A DNA stretch of 64,000 nt, taken from assembly GCA_964591275.1 (NCBI GenBank), contig CAZQAE010000016.1:9961-73960 (forward strand), written 5' to 3'. The position numbers and the translations under genes are program-made. Under the pieces are notes generated by a model. The model was not told where the DNA came from, did no database searches, and saw nothing but the letters and a program-made list of their open reading frames with translations. Position 1 is the stretch's first letter, and each line of letters begins with the position of its first letter. This DNA is from G963674685 sp964591275 (lineage in GTDB: Bacteria > Lernaellota > Lernaellaia > JACKCT01). Shown here piece after piece: positions 41,737 through 51,022 of the stretch.

Positions 41737-44700
41737 CTATTCCCCGGTTTGCACATCACCGGATTCATCGGCTTCTGCTTTCGCTTTCGCGTATTGCTCC
41801 ATCATCTCACTTAAATTTTCCGCCTGCTCTTTGCCGACTTCCTTTTCGACAACTTCGCCAAATCTGCTTTCGCCCAGGGCTTCCTTTTGCCTTAAAAGCC
41901 AATGAAGATCGATCCTGGCTTGCGGAACGCCGATTTCAATGCGAATGGCCAGGCTTTTCAGATTATAGGGTATCGCCTTTTCGACATTCCCATGCTCAGT
42001 AAAATGAATACCGATTTGGCTGAAAGTGGAAGCTGTCCCGCCACGGTTGCCAATTTCCTCTTTGATTTTCAGGGACTTCTTATACCACTCCAGCGCCTCG
42101 TCGTAGCTGCCGCGATCCTCCGCGACCATCCCCAGTTGGTGGTAGGAGGAGGCCATCCCGCCACGGTTTCCTAATTCCTCTTCAATCGCCAGGGACTTCT
42201 TGTACCACTCCAGCGCCTCGTCGTAGCTGCCGCGATCCTCTGCGACCGTTCCCAGGTTGTGGTAGGTCTTAGCCATGCCACTGCGGTTCCCCAATTCCTC
42301 GTCCAGCGCCAAGGACTTCTTGTACCACACCAGCGCTTCATCATAGCTGCCGCGATCAAAAGATAAATGTCCCAACTGCCCATAAGAGTTGGCCATTCCA
42401 CTGCGGTTCCCTAATTCCTCTGCAATCGCCAGGGATTTCTTGTACCACTCCAGCGCCTCGTCGTAGCTGCCGCGCATCTGCGCGACAATTCCCAAGTGGT
42501 GGTATGATTTGGCCATTCCACTACGGTCCCCTAATTCCTCGAAAATCGCCAGGGATTTTTTGTACCAGTCCAGCGCCTCGTCGTAGATACCACGTAGATA
42601 GGATAAATTCCCTAGTTGCCCATAGGAATTGGCCATCCCACTGCGGTTCCCCAATTCCTCTTTGATTGCCAGGGACTTCTTGTACCAATCCAGCGCCTCG
42701 TCGTAGCTGCCGCGCTCCTGCGCGACCGTCCCCAGTTGGTGGTAGGATCTAGCCATTCCGGCGCGGTTTCCTAATTCTTCTTTGATTTCCAGGGACTTTT
42801 TGTACCAATCCAGCGCCTCGTCATATTTGTCGCTCTGAAAGGATAAATTTCCAAGCTCTCCATACGAGTTGGCCACCCCAGCAAAGTTCCCCAATTCCTC
42901 TTTGATTTTCAAGGACTTCTTGTACCAATCCAGCGCTTCGTCATAGCTGCCGCGATTCTGCGCGATGATCCCTAACTGATGCAGATATTCTGCCTTTTCT
43001 TTAGGAAGCTGCTCAAGCCACGACAAGGTTTCCAAGCAAAGTGATTCTTCTCTTTGCCATGCGCCGCTAGTATCCAAGTGTTTGCAGACGGCGCCAGTAA
43101 TGGCGAGCGCCGTGTCGGTATCTCCCCCGGAATGGAGGTGATATCGGGCTTCCATGTATTCTTCCAAATCGTGGCTAAGAACTCTTGCACGCCAGTGCCA
43201 ATAGCGGCCGGCGCGAAGGTGTGCGGCTTTGAGATTATCTACAGAAATTTTTGTTTGCAGAGCCTCCGCCGTCCAGCGATGGACGATGTAACTTGGTTCA
43301 TCGGAAGCGGTGTATTGAACCGGCGACAGGAGAGTTAAATTAAGCAGGTGTTCTACGCTGGCATCAAATCCATCCGGCGTTGTTAGGGGCGGTTTCATCA
43401 GATCATGGATTTCGGGATGCAATTTTATTATTTCTTCAACGCTTAGGCCCAGGTCTGCTTCTTCTTTGTTTTTCGCCGCCTCAATCTGCTTCATAATTTT
43501 AGTGAGCTTCTTTTCCCGTTTTTCCTTTTCGGGTCCTTCTATTTCTCGCCCGACCTGCCAGTCAAGGCCACCTGCATCCACGGGCAGGCGATAGACCGAT
43601 GCGCCCAGCAAAAGTTCCCGAGCCGGAGGAACTTCATCGACCCTTTCCAAAAGCTTTTGCAGCAGTACATCGTCGGTCGCCAGCGTAATCGTTTCGGCCA
43701 GGGCAGCGTCGAAATTGCCTTTTTTGTCCGCGCACCATTTGCCGGGATCGTCGATGCCTTTTTTCTCCAACGCTTCGTCCATTTTATCCTGCACATCATT
43801 AAAGCGCGCTTTGCCGCCGCGCAGCAGGGCGTCCAGATATTCCAGCGCTCGCGGATGCCCGCCCACCTTTTCGTAAGCTGTGCGTTTGTCGGCGAAAGGC
43901 AGCCCGTCTATGCCCGGTAGGCGCATGATGAGCTTGCGCATCTCCGCTATGGATAGGGGGCCCAGATGCAGGTGATCAAGGCGGTTATGCGCCCGCTTGG
44001 GCAGATCGAAAGGATAGCGACAAGTGATCATCAGTCGGCTTAAGCCTGGGTTGCGCGCCCACATGGAAAGTAGCTCGGCCAGCGATTCATCTTTAACTTT
44101 GTGTTTTTTGTCGAGGTTGTCCTCAAAATTGTCCAGCAGCAGTGCCATGGGAACTTGGGGCAGGACGTTTTCCTGTAAGATTTTGAAACGATCCTGCCAC
44201 TTGTATTGCTGCGTTTTCAGCAAAACAGCTACCTGGCGAAGGGGATGTTTTTCATCAAAGCCATTAACCATGCAGATGGAAAACAAGCGCTCGCCGACAG
44301 CTTCAATCACAACCGCCGCGCCCTTGATTTCACTGGCCAGGGAAACCACAATCCACTGTTTTTCCACCAGCCGGAAAAGGGCCTTCGTGGCCAGCGTGCT
44401 TTTTCCCACGCCGCCTATGCCGTGGATCAAAACGCCGGCGTTGTCATTATCCCCCAGCGCCCGCCCGATCCTACGCAGTTCCGTGCGGCGACCCACGAAC
44501 TCGCCCACGCCCCGCGTGACGACGCCGTCCACGTACTGCGCTTTAGCAGGCGGATCGATTTTCTCAATTTCGCCATTTGGATTGAATAAAGGCCTGGAAA
44601 GTCCCCGGAGGTACAGCGAAGGAGTCGCCCATTCCGCGAGCGCGCCTATGGCCTTTTTAGCCGACTTTTTCGCGTATTCCTGGTCGATTTCTTGTCTCGT

Positions 44701-45744
44701 TTTCGAAAAAGCCGCCAGAGGATCGCTTTGCTCCATCACCGTGAGCTTACGAAAGAAAACGCCTGCAAATTCTGTGGCGTAGGGGTCCGACACAGAGGCC
44801 TGCATGGCGGCTACTGCCGGCGCGCCGTGCTTAAGAAGTTCGCGGGCCACGGCGGGCAGGACCGTTTCTTCCACTTTACCCTCAAGGGCGGTGGAGCATC
44901 CGGCCAGCACAATAAGGGGTACGCCCCGGTCGGTCGGGATCGCCTCTTTGCAAAAGCGCTCGGCGTCCACCAGATCCGCCCTGCCTTCATCATCTTCCAG
45001 GAGCAGGTATCCGGGCGCGCCGTGGCTGGTGATGTAGAGGACATGGTAGCGTCGGGCTTCAAGAGCTTCGCGGATGTCCTTGACCGTACCGTTTTCCAGG
45101 ATGTGCACGTAGGCGTCGCCCTTTTGGCGCGCTTCATCCACGGCATTGAGGATTGTCGATAACTCTCTTTCATAATCCAGCAGCTCGCCCCGCTCGTTGT
45201 TTTCCTCCGGGCTGCCCACGGCGACCAGTATGCGCAGCGGGCGGGGAATTTCCTGGGCGGAAACGGGATCGAGGCCGCCGACAATGCGGTGCAGATATAT
45301 ATTGGGATGCAGGACCAAAGGAGTTCCGACCATGTCCTTTGCTTCCGGCAGGCGCAGCGTTTCCCACGGCAGATCGTTCAAGTCGTCGTCGACGATTTCC
45401 AGCGCAAGGCGGCAGGATACGCCCTGGCTATCCGCCAGTTTGACCGTTTCATTTAATGCCTCGCCCGCCTCGCCGATGAGAAAACATTGCGTCAATTCCT
45501 GGCCGAGGCGGTATAGGATGGAAGATTCTGTGGCGGGCGGGGAATTTTTCGCATCGCGAGAAGTCTCTCGCTCTTGTGAGGCTAACTGCGCTCTTTGACC
45601 TCGCGCCCTTTCCAGGTCGTAAAGGCGCATCTCCAGTTCATGGCTCATTCCTTTTGGCTTGTGGCTCGCGCTTTTGTTATCCGCTGTAAATTCGACCTTT
45701 TTTAAGCCGATACGAAGGGTGCATTGGATCGATCCTTCGGCCAT
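41737..45744 (-). CDS. CHAT protease - NB-ARC-type STAND ATPase - TPR protein
   Basis: 1335 residues in three parts. (1) Residues ~75-385: CHAT caspase-like peptidase, with catalytic His241 in I-T-S-H-G-A-P-G and Cys283 in L-A-G-C-S-T-A. (2) Residues ~415-800: STAND NTPase, F-V-G-R-R-T-E-L, Walker A G-I-G-G-V-G-K-S-T (442-450), Walker B M-A-L-L-L-D-N-F, then a winged-helix-like region. (3) Residues ~940-1300: TPR array with eight 40-residue units of Y-D-E-A-L-x-W-Y-K-K-S-L and one diverged unit. The family logic is sensor (TPR), switch (STAND) and effector (CHAT protease), as in Avs-like defence or bacterial apoptosis-like proteins. No partner gene is in the same operon. AAGGCAGGAAAA precedes the ATG. 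Confidence 0.9.
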   Translation of the reverse strand: MAEGSIQCTLRIGLKKVEFTADNKSASHKPKGMSHELEMRLYDLERARGQRAQLASQERETSRDAKNSPPATESSILYRLGQELTQCFLIGEAGEALNETVKLADSQGVSCRLALEIVDDDLNDLPWETLRLPEAKDMVGTPLVLHPNIYLHRIVGGLDPVSAQEIPRPLRILVAVGSPEENNERGELLDYERELSTILNAVDEARQKGDAYVHILENGTVKDIREALEARRYHVLYITSHGAPGYLLLEDDEGRADLVDAERFCKEAIPTDRGVPLIVLAGCSTALEGKVEETVLPAVARELLKHGAPAVAAMQASVSDPYATEFAGVFFRKLTVMEQSDPLAAFSKTRQEIDQEYAKKSAKKAIGALAEWATPSLYLRGLSRPLFNPNGEIEKIDPPAKAQYVDGVVTRGVGEFVGRRTELRRIGRALGDNDNAGVLIHGIGGVGKSTLATKALFRLVEKQWIVVSLASEIKGAAVVIEAVGERLFSICMVNGFDEKHPLRQVAVLLKTQQYKWQDRFKILQENVLPQVPMALLLDNFEDNLDKKHKVKDESLAELLSMWARNPGLSRLMITCRYPFDLPKRAHNRLDHLHLGPLSIAEMRKLIMRLPGIDGLPFADKRTAYEKVGGHPRALEYLDALLRGGKARFNDVQDKMDEALEKKGIDDPGKWCADKKGNFDAALAETITLATDDVLLQKLLERVDEVPPARELLLGASVYRLPVDAGGLDWQVGREIEGPEKEKREKKLTKIMKQIEAAKNKEEADLGLSVEEIIKLHPEIHDLMKPPLTTPDGFDASVEHLLNLTLLSPVQYTASDEPSYIVHRWTAEALQTKISVDNLKAAHLRAGRYWHWRARVLSHDLEEYMEARYHLHSGGDTDTALAITGAVCKHLDTSGAWQREESLCLETLSWLEQLPKEKAEYLHQLGIIAQNRGSYDEALDWYKKSLKIKEELGNFAGVANSYGELGNLSFQSDKYDEALDWYKKSLEIKEELGNRAGMARSYHQLGTVAQERGSYDEALDWYKKSLAIKEELGNRSGMANSYGQLGNLSYLRGIYDEALDWYKKSLAIFEELGDRSGMAKSYHHLGIVAQMRGSYDEALEWYKKSLAIAEELGNRSGMANSYGQLGHLSFDRGSYDEALVWYKKSLALDEELGNRSGMAKTYHNLGTVAEDRGSYDEALEWYKKSLAIEEELGNRGGMASSYHQLGMVAEDRGSYDEALEWYKKSLKIKEEIGNRGGTASTFSQIGIHFTEHGNVEKAIPYNLKSLAIRIEIGVPQARIDLHWLLRQKEALGESRFGEVVEKEVGKEQAENLSEMMEQYAKAKAEADESGDVQTGE
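42091..43000 (-). repeat. 120-bp tandem coding repeat (TPR array)
   Basis: The string CAGCGCCTCG (or close variants) recurs at 42091, 42211, 42331, 42451, 42571, 42691, 42811 and 42931, exactly 120 bp apart, each marking one TPR. The inter-helix segments alternate between two types, L-G-x-V-A-x-x-R-G and L-G-x-L-S-x-x-x-x, giving a 240-bp higher-order period over most of the array. Confidence 0.92.
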
Positions 45745-45837
45745 AATATTTTCCTGCCTTGCAATTTATTTTTTCTACATCCCCTACACTACTGGCCCAT
45801 CGCCGTGGCCGTCAACCGATTGCCCCGCGCAAGGTGT

Positions 45838-46184
45838 GCGTCACAAAAGTGGGTTTGATAAAAATCCCTTGAAAAACACCGAGGAATTTATAGTACATCA
45901 TTGCAAAGTCTTTTGCCCGGCAGGGCAAAGCAGCAATAGCCCACAGCGTAAGCTGTGGGAAAACGGAATATCTTAAGACAAATATAGCCCATGAAATGGG
46001 CGAAGGAATTGTTTTAAGACTCGTTATTGTGTGTCACCCATTTCATGGGCTAAAATTATTTTGCGGCCCCTAATTCCCACAGCTTGCGCTGTGGGCTATT
46101 TCTGCATCGCCTGTTTCACAAGCTGATAATTGAGGTTAGTATTTGGTTTGAGAATTTGACGAAAATGAAAAACCCACTTCTGTG
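45838..46184. repeat. Palindromic element with 17-bp terminal inverted repeats
   Basis: Ends are GTCACAAAAGTGGGTTT (45840-45856) and its reverse complement with one mismatch (46167-46183). Inside, AGCCCACAGCGTAAGCTGTG and AGCCCATGAAATGGGC on the left are mirrored on the right by CCCATTTCATGGGCT and CCCACAGCTTGCGCTGTGGG. No reading frame of note. Sits immediately upstream of the CHAT-STAND-TPR gene. Structure resembles a MITE or RAYT-mobilised REP doublet. Confidence 0.85.
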
Positions 46185-46339
46185 ACATATACCCCCCGCG
46201 CGCGCAGCCCGGCCTTGTCTGTTTGCCTTTGGTGGTATATGCATTTTCAGTTATTGCGCTATGGTAAAAAACTATAGCGAATAAGCCCTGGCGTTATTTG
46301 TTATTTTTAAAAGTTGTTTTTTGTTAGAAAAAGGATTTC

Positions 46340-47635
46340 ATGGGAAACGAAGACAGCATAGCGGTCGGCAGCGTCGCCGCCTCGGACGAGCCGTGGAGGC
46401 GACGTCCGGAGCTCGACTACCTGCGCGGCCTTTTCATGATCGCCATGGTGATCTACCACAATTTTCGCATCATCTGGTCGCCGGATGATTATCCGCAACT
46501 CATCTCCATCGGCATTTTGGAATTGGCCACGGGCATCTATCTGGCCGTCTCCGGCGCCAACGTCATCAATTTTCTCGCCAAAGCCCGCGCCAAGCCCAAC
46601 TTCGACGCCATGCGCTTTTACGTCAAAGCCTCCTTCTGGCTTTTTGTCATGGGTTTTTCCTACAATCTGATCGTCGGAACGCCGGGAGTGATGGACCTCA
46701 TTCAGTGCGTGGCCATCGGGACTTTCGTGAGTTTTCTGCTGCTTTACGCGCGCGTGAGAAACAGCTTGGTCGGCCTTATAACGCTCGCCTTTTTTGCGAC
46801 CGGCGCCTTGGTCCACAGCTCGACGATTGAGATTTTCCCCGCGGTTCAAAGTTCATTTTTCTACAACCAACTCATCGGCAACGGCGTCGTGCTCAGTCAA
46901 TGGATCAAGGGGGTGCATCCATTCCCGTACATGTTCAATCACTACGGCCCGATCCCCTGGATCGGCTATTTCACGCTGGGCGTATTCCTGGACCGCCTTC
47001 GCGGCAAATGGATGTGGGCGGCGCTGGCGGGGTCATTTCTCATCGCGGCGCTGGGTGCATATCTCCCTTATCTGGAAGCTGATGGAAACATTATGCAGGC
47101 CTACAGGGTCAATCCGCGTTTCATGCTCCAATCCGTGGGAATGATCTCCGCGCTTTATCTTTTGGCCAAGCTTTTTTACCGGGGAAAAACGACCTGCAAT
47201 CAAAAGGTCGCTTTCTGGTCGCATACCTCGCTCATCGTTTTCGTTTTTCACTGGTTTTTCATCATCGCCGCCGGATTCATCGTCCAAATGATCGCCCAGG
47301 TCACGGATTGGCCTCTTTTTCACGACTGGTTCCGCTATCCCAGGGCGCTTATCGCGTTTACAGGCATTGCGCTGGCTCTTAGGCCGCTGGAAAATCTGCG
47401 CCTTCGCTGGTCGAAGTCGCCTCACTTTGAATCCCGTGGCCGCAAGATTATGATCGCCGGTTTTGTTCTGGCCATTTTATCTCTTCCCTTTTCTCTGTCG
47501 GCAAAGGGCGCGCCGTGCGTGGCGATTTTTGTCGGGGTGATCGGCTATATCGGGTGCATGATGTCGGCTTACTCCTTTGCTTTTCTATACGGATTTCTGC
47601 GCGCCAAGTGGAGTAAGGAGGCGACCCGCTCATGA
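46340..47635 (+). CDS. DUF1624/HGSNAT-like membrane acyltransferase
   Basis: 431 residues with about ten membrane helices. The N-terminal R-R-P-E-L-D-Y-L-R-G-L-F-M-I, followed by a conserved Y-H-N-F, corresponds to the R-x-x-x-L-D-x-x-R-G-L motif of heparan-alpha-glucosaminide N-acetyltransferase-like proteins, which acylate sugars across membranes. GGATTTC weakly precedes the ATG. It overlaps the next gene by four bases (ATGA), so the two are translationally coupled and probably decorate the same envelope glycan. Confidence 0.72.
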   Translation: MGNEDSIAVGSVAASDEPWRRRPELDYLRGLFMIAMVIYHNFRIIWSPDDYPQLISIGILELATGIYLAVSGANVINFLAKARAKPNFDAMRFYVKASFWLFVMGFSYNLIVGTPGVMDLIQCVAIGTFVSFLLLYARVRNSLVGLITLAFFATGALVHSSTIEIFPAVQSSFFYNQLIGNGVVLSQWIKGVHPFPYMFNHYGPIPWIGYFTLGVFLDRLRGKWMWAALAGSFLIAALGAYLPYLEADGNIMQAYRVNPRFMLQSVGMISALYLLAKLFYRGKTTCNQKVAFWSHTSLIVFVFHWFFIIAAGFIVQMIAQVTDWPLFHDWFRYPRALIAFTGIALALRPLENLRLRWSKSPHFESRGRKIMIAGFVLAILSLPFSLSAKGAPCVAIFVGVIGYIGCMMSAYSFAFLYGFLRAKWSKEATRS

Positions 47636-49266
47636 AAAGGGCGCTCAAATGGTTCGCCGCCTCAACGCTGGCGGGTATGATCTATTCGGTTTTTTTATGG
47701 GGCTTCGGAGTCTACGACGACGCCTACATCACCTTCCGCTACGCCCGCAACGTGGCCGCCGGCCTGGGTCCCGTTTACAACGCCGGGGAGCGGGTGGAGG
47801 GCTGTACGACCTTTTTGCAAATGATGATTCTGGCGCCCTTCATTCGCCTTGGCGCTGATCCGCGATTCGTGTCCGTGGCCCTGTCGATTCTGGCCCTGGC
47901 CCTGATTGTCGCGATGGGCGTCTGGCTGCTGGGCCGGATTTACGACGGCGAAAAGTTGCGCCTCGCCTCCTTTGCTTATGGCTTTTTCATCATGACGAAT
48001 CCCGGAATGATCCTCTGGACAATCTCGGGAATGGAAACGATTTTGTACAGCGTCGCGCTGGCCGCCGTTGCGCTTTCTTTGTGGCGCGATCTCGAAAAAG
48101 ACAAAGCGCCCGTTGCGGCGGCGCTGGCGTGCGTGGTCGCGGCGCTGATCCGGCCCGACGGCGTGGTGATCGCAGGATTTTTAACACTGGCGATTTTCTG
48201 GAAAACTAAAAACCAGCGATGGAAAAACGCGCTCATCTTCTCGCTGATTTTCGGGATCCTGTATGGTGTTTATTTTGCCTGGCGTTTTCATTATTACGGC
48301 TGGTTTTATCCCAATACCTATTACGCCAAAGTGGGCGGATTCAAGCCGATTATTGTGATCCGCGGGATGGAGTACTGGATCAAATCCATATTCAGCGGCG
48401 CTATGCCTTTGATTCCTCTTCTCATGCTTGTTTTTCGCAAAAAACTTGGACTGAAGCTGGGCCTCCTGGAAATAATTTTGGTCGCCGTCATCGCCGCGCA
48501 GTCTTTCCAATCGATCATGTCCGGCGGAGACTTCATGCCCTTCTATCGCTTCATGATTCCGGTGTGGCCGCTTCTGGCGCTGCTGGCGCTGAGCCTGACG
48601 CAGCGGATCGCGTGGGGCGATTCCAAAGGTTTTTTTGGCAGACTCGCCGGAAGAATGCACAGGCGGCGCGGCATCGCCATCGCCGTGCTCATTATCAACG
48701 CATCGACGATCTTCATGGGATTGAGCAGCGTGAAAGCTTTCACCGGCGCCGTGGCTTGCCGGGCCTGGGAAAAGAATGCGCGAATATTAAGTGCGATCGT
48801 TCCGCCGGATTCTCTGATCGCCGCCACGGCCATCGGCGCCTTCGGTTGGTACATTGATGGACCGCTTATTGATTTGCTCGGACTCACCGACGAAACCATC
48901 GCGCATACGAAAACGCGCACCAGATTAAAATCGCCTAGGGGTCATGAAAGATACAATACGAAATACGTTTTGAAACGCAGGCCGGATTTCATATTGTTTT
49001 GCGTTCAGACCGCGAAAACACCTTTTAAGGAGTGCGGGGAAATCGGCAAGGTCCTGCCGGTTCCGGCCTATCGGGACATGGTGAAAAACGCCCAGTTTCT
49101 TTCCCTTTATCGCTACGCAAACCACAAAATCGACGGGGGCTACATCGCGACTTTCATCCGCCGCTCCAGACTCGGGAAGCCGGGTTTCGAGGGGTGGTTC
49201 GTCACTGCCGATGCGCCGAAGACGCCAACCGACGCGCAGTGGTTGGATAAGAAAAAGAAGAAGTGA
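47632..49266 (+). CDS. GT-C-fold membrane glycosyltransferase-like protein
   Basis: 544 residues, about eleven membrane helices followed by a soluble C-terminal part ending in Lys. The first extracytoplasmic loop has Y-D-D-A-Y-I-T-F-R-Y-A-R-N and N-A-G-E-R-V-E-G near residues 27-60; the acidic pair is the catalytic feature of GT-C transferases using polyprenyl-phosphate sugars. A later F-Y-P-N-T-Y-Y-A-K and G-G-D-F-M-P-F-Y-R-F fit bacterial members related to GT39/AftB-like proteins. Coupled to the upstream acyltransferase gene. Confidence 0.75.
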   Translation: MKRALKWFAASTLAGMIYSVFLWGFGVYDDAYITFRYARNVAAGLGPVYNAGERVEGCTTFLQMMILAPFIRLGADPRFVSVALSILALALIVAMGVWLLGRIYDGEKLRLASFAYGFFIMTNPGMILWTISGMETILYSVALAAVALSLWRDLEKDKAPVAAALACVVAALIRPDGVVIAGFLTLAIFWKTKNQRWKNALIFSLIFGILYGVYFAWRFHYYGWFYPNTYYAKVGGFKPIIVIRGMEYWIKSIFSGAMPLIPLLMLVFRKKLGLKLGLLEIILVAVIAAQSFQSIMSGGDFMPFYRFMIPVWPLLALLALSLTQRIAWGDSKGFFGRLAGRMHRRRGIAIAVLIINASTIFMGLSSVKAFTGAVACRAWEKNARILSAIVPPDSLIAATAIGAFGWYIDGPLIDLLGLTDETIAHTKTRTRLKSPRGHERYNTKYVLKRRPDFILFCVQTAKTPFKECGEIGKVLPVPAYRDMVKNAQFLSLYRYANHKIDGGYIATFIRRSRLGKPGFEGWFVTADAPKTPTDAQWLDKKKKK

Positions 49267-49367
49267 TAAATAATAGCGCAAGAAAGTGGGAACAGATTCG
49301 CATGCGTGGGGCAAAGCCCCGGTAATTTAAGAAAAGTATCCTTGGTCACCTCGCCATAAAAGGTTCA

Positions 49368-49911
49368 TCAACTCGCGCAGCATCCTCCGGGTAAATCGCC
49401 TTCCAGCCAACCATCGTCATCGCCATCATCCTCGTTGCTCGTCGGCACATCCGGCTCGGTCTGGATGGAATCGCCGCCGCCGGGTGGAATCGTGGATGTT
49501 GTTGTGGAAGTGGGCGCCGTTGTCGTGGTCGGTTCCATAGTGGTGGTGCTCGACGTGGTCGTTGTGATAGGCGACTGCGTCGAAGTTGTTGGGGCGGTGG
49601 TCGTCGTCGGTGGCAGGGTCATCGTTGTTGAAGTCCTTGTCGAGCACCCATCCGAACTCGCAATCGCCGGGAAAGGACTGGCTGACCGCCGGATCGCCGT
49701 AGCCATCGTGATCCACGTCGCGGAAACACACCGCGAGGATCAGTCCAGACGAATTCCGTTTTTGCGCAGCCGAATTCTCATCGCCTGCAAAGTCATACGA
49801 CGATTCCAGGAATTGCGAGGATTGGTTGTTGCCCGGCTCTTCCTGGACGCAGGTCAAAGCCAGAAAGGTTACGCAAAGCGCAGGGAAAGCCAGAACGATT
49901 CGATACCTCAT
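49368..49911 (-). pseudogene. Lipoprotein with Thr-rich linker, frameshifted
   Basis: The first frame (from 49911) has a lipoprotein-like signal (F-L-A-L-T-C near residue 21) and D-V-D-H-D-G-Y-G-D-P, a Ca-binding-type repeat common before metal-dependent domains. After ~49660 coding character moves to a second frame: runs of T-T-T-T-A-P, then I-P-P-G-G-G, an acidic D-D-G-D-D-D and a terminal G-G-C-C-A-S. The two frames differ by one extra base, as expected for a single insertion between about 49610 and 49670. Neither half alone makes a sensible protein. Possibly a sequencing error in the ACC/GAC-rich tract. Confidence 0.65.
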
Positions 49912-50073
49912 AAGTCGCCCGTTATGCCCCGGGAAAATCAGTAAAAATCATTACAAAACTTAAACGCTGCTCGCTTCACAAAATAAGCGTGAAAAATAAT
50001 TAACACAAAAGTCGGTGAAACAAAACAGGCTTTGGTGATCCGTCCAATTCATCATCATGGTATCGGGATGTAT

Positions 50074-50103
50074 TAAAAAAACGGGAGCCTAAAAGCTCCC
50101 GTT
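50074..50103 (-). terminator. Rho-independent terminator of mscS
   Basis: On the minus strand a 9-bp perfect stem (AACGGGAGC / GCTCCCGTT) with a six-base loop is followed by seven T. It is 26 bp after the mscS stop. Confidence 0.88.
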
Positions 50104-50128
50104 AATAAATTCGACATGAACTGTGTGT

Positions 50129-50995
50129 TTATGAAGTCGGCGGCGTCCCGTGATGATGAACGTCCATCTGCGGGAAGGGGATTTCGATGCCGGCTGCGTC
50201 CAATCCTTCCTTGATGGCTCGGTTGGCGGCGAAGAAAACCGTCCAGTAATCTTCTGTCTTGGTCCAGGGTCGCACGACGAAATTGACGGATGAGTCGGCC
50301 ATCTCCAACAATTCGATCATCGGGGCGGGCTCTTCGAGAATCTGAGGGATGCCCTTGAGTTTTTCGGCGATGACCGATATGGCTTTGCCGATGTCCGCCG
50401 AATAGGAAATGCCGGCTGTCAGATCGACCCGCCGTGTATCATTGGCCGTATAATTGACGATGGAGCTGCCCCAAATTCCACTGTTGGGAATGACGATCTT
50501 TTTGTTGTCGGGAGTCGTCAGCGTGGTGGCCATCAGGTTCAGTTCCTTGACGGTGCCGGCGTTTCCCGCGGCTTCAATATAATCGCCGATTTTGAATGGA
50601 GCGTTAAGAAGCAGCATCAGGCCCGCCGCCAAATTCCCCAGCGTTTCCTGAAAAGCGAAGCCGACAATGAATCCCGTGACTCCCAAACCGGCGATGAGCG
50701 GAGCGATGTCGATGCCCAAACGCGGCAGGGCCACCATAAGCAGGACGAGCCAGAGGAGCTTGCTGACAACGCTAAGGACAAAGTGTTGAAGTGTTTCCGT
50801 AACGCGGTTTGAACGACTGAGCATTTTTCGCGTGAGCTTTACCAAGCCTTTGATGATAAAACGCCCGACAATGAGGATCAGCACGAAGACCACGATATTG
50901 ACGACGAAGTCAGCCCCGCTTTCGATCAGCCAATCCTGCCCTTTTTTCAACCAGGGCATTTGTTCCACATTCAGAGATTTCAGGTCCAATTCCAT
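50129..50995 (-). CDS. mscS: Small-conductance mechanosensitive channel (MscS)
   Basis: 288 residues, E. coli MscS size (286). Three N-terminal helices; pore helix I-A-G-L-G-V-T-G-F-I-V-G-F-A-F-Q with G/A spacing near residue 110, then L-L-L-N-A-P-F-K-I-G-D-Y-I-E, and the beta-domain T-T-L-T-T-P-D-N-K-K-I-V-I-P-N. It relieves turgor at hypo-osmotic shock. The C-terminus ends H-H-H-G-T-P-P-T-S. Followed by a strong terminator. Confidence 0.95.
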   Translation of the reverse strand: MELDLKSLNVEQMPWLKKGQDWLIESGADFVVNIVVFVLILIVGRFIIKGLVKLTRKMLSRSNRVTETLQHFVLSVVSKLLWLVLLMVALPRLGIDIAPLIAGLGVTGFIVGFAFQETLGNLAAGLMLLLNAPFKIGDYIEAAGNAGTVKELNLMATTLTTPDNKKIVIPNSGIWGSSIVNYTANDTRRVDLTAGISYSADIGKAISVIAEKLKGIPQILEEPAPMIELLEMADSSVNFVVRPWTKTEDYWTVFFAANRAIKEGLDAAGIEIPFPQMDVHHHGTPPTS

Positions 50996-51022
50996 TGTGA
51001 TGCTCCTTTATGATAGCCTGAT

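Noticed and set aside
42091..43000. Regular 120-bp spacing resembling a CRISPR array
   Set aside because: Repeats are coding TPR units inside one frame, far longer than CRISPR repeats, with no cas genes.
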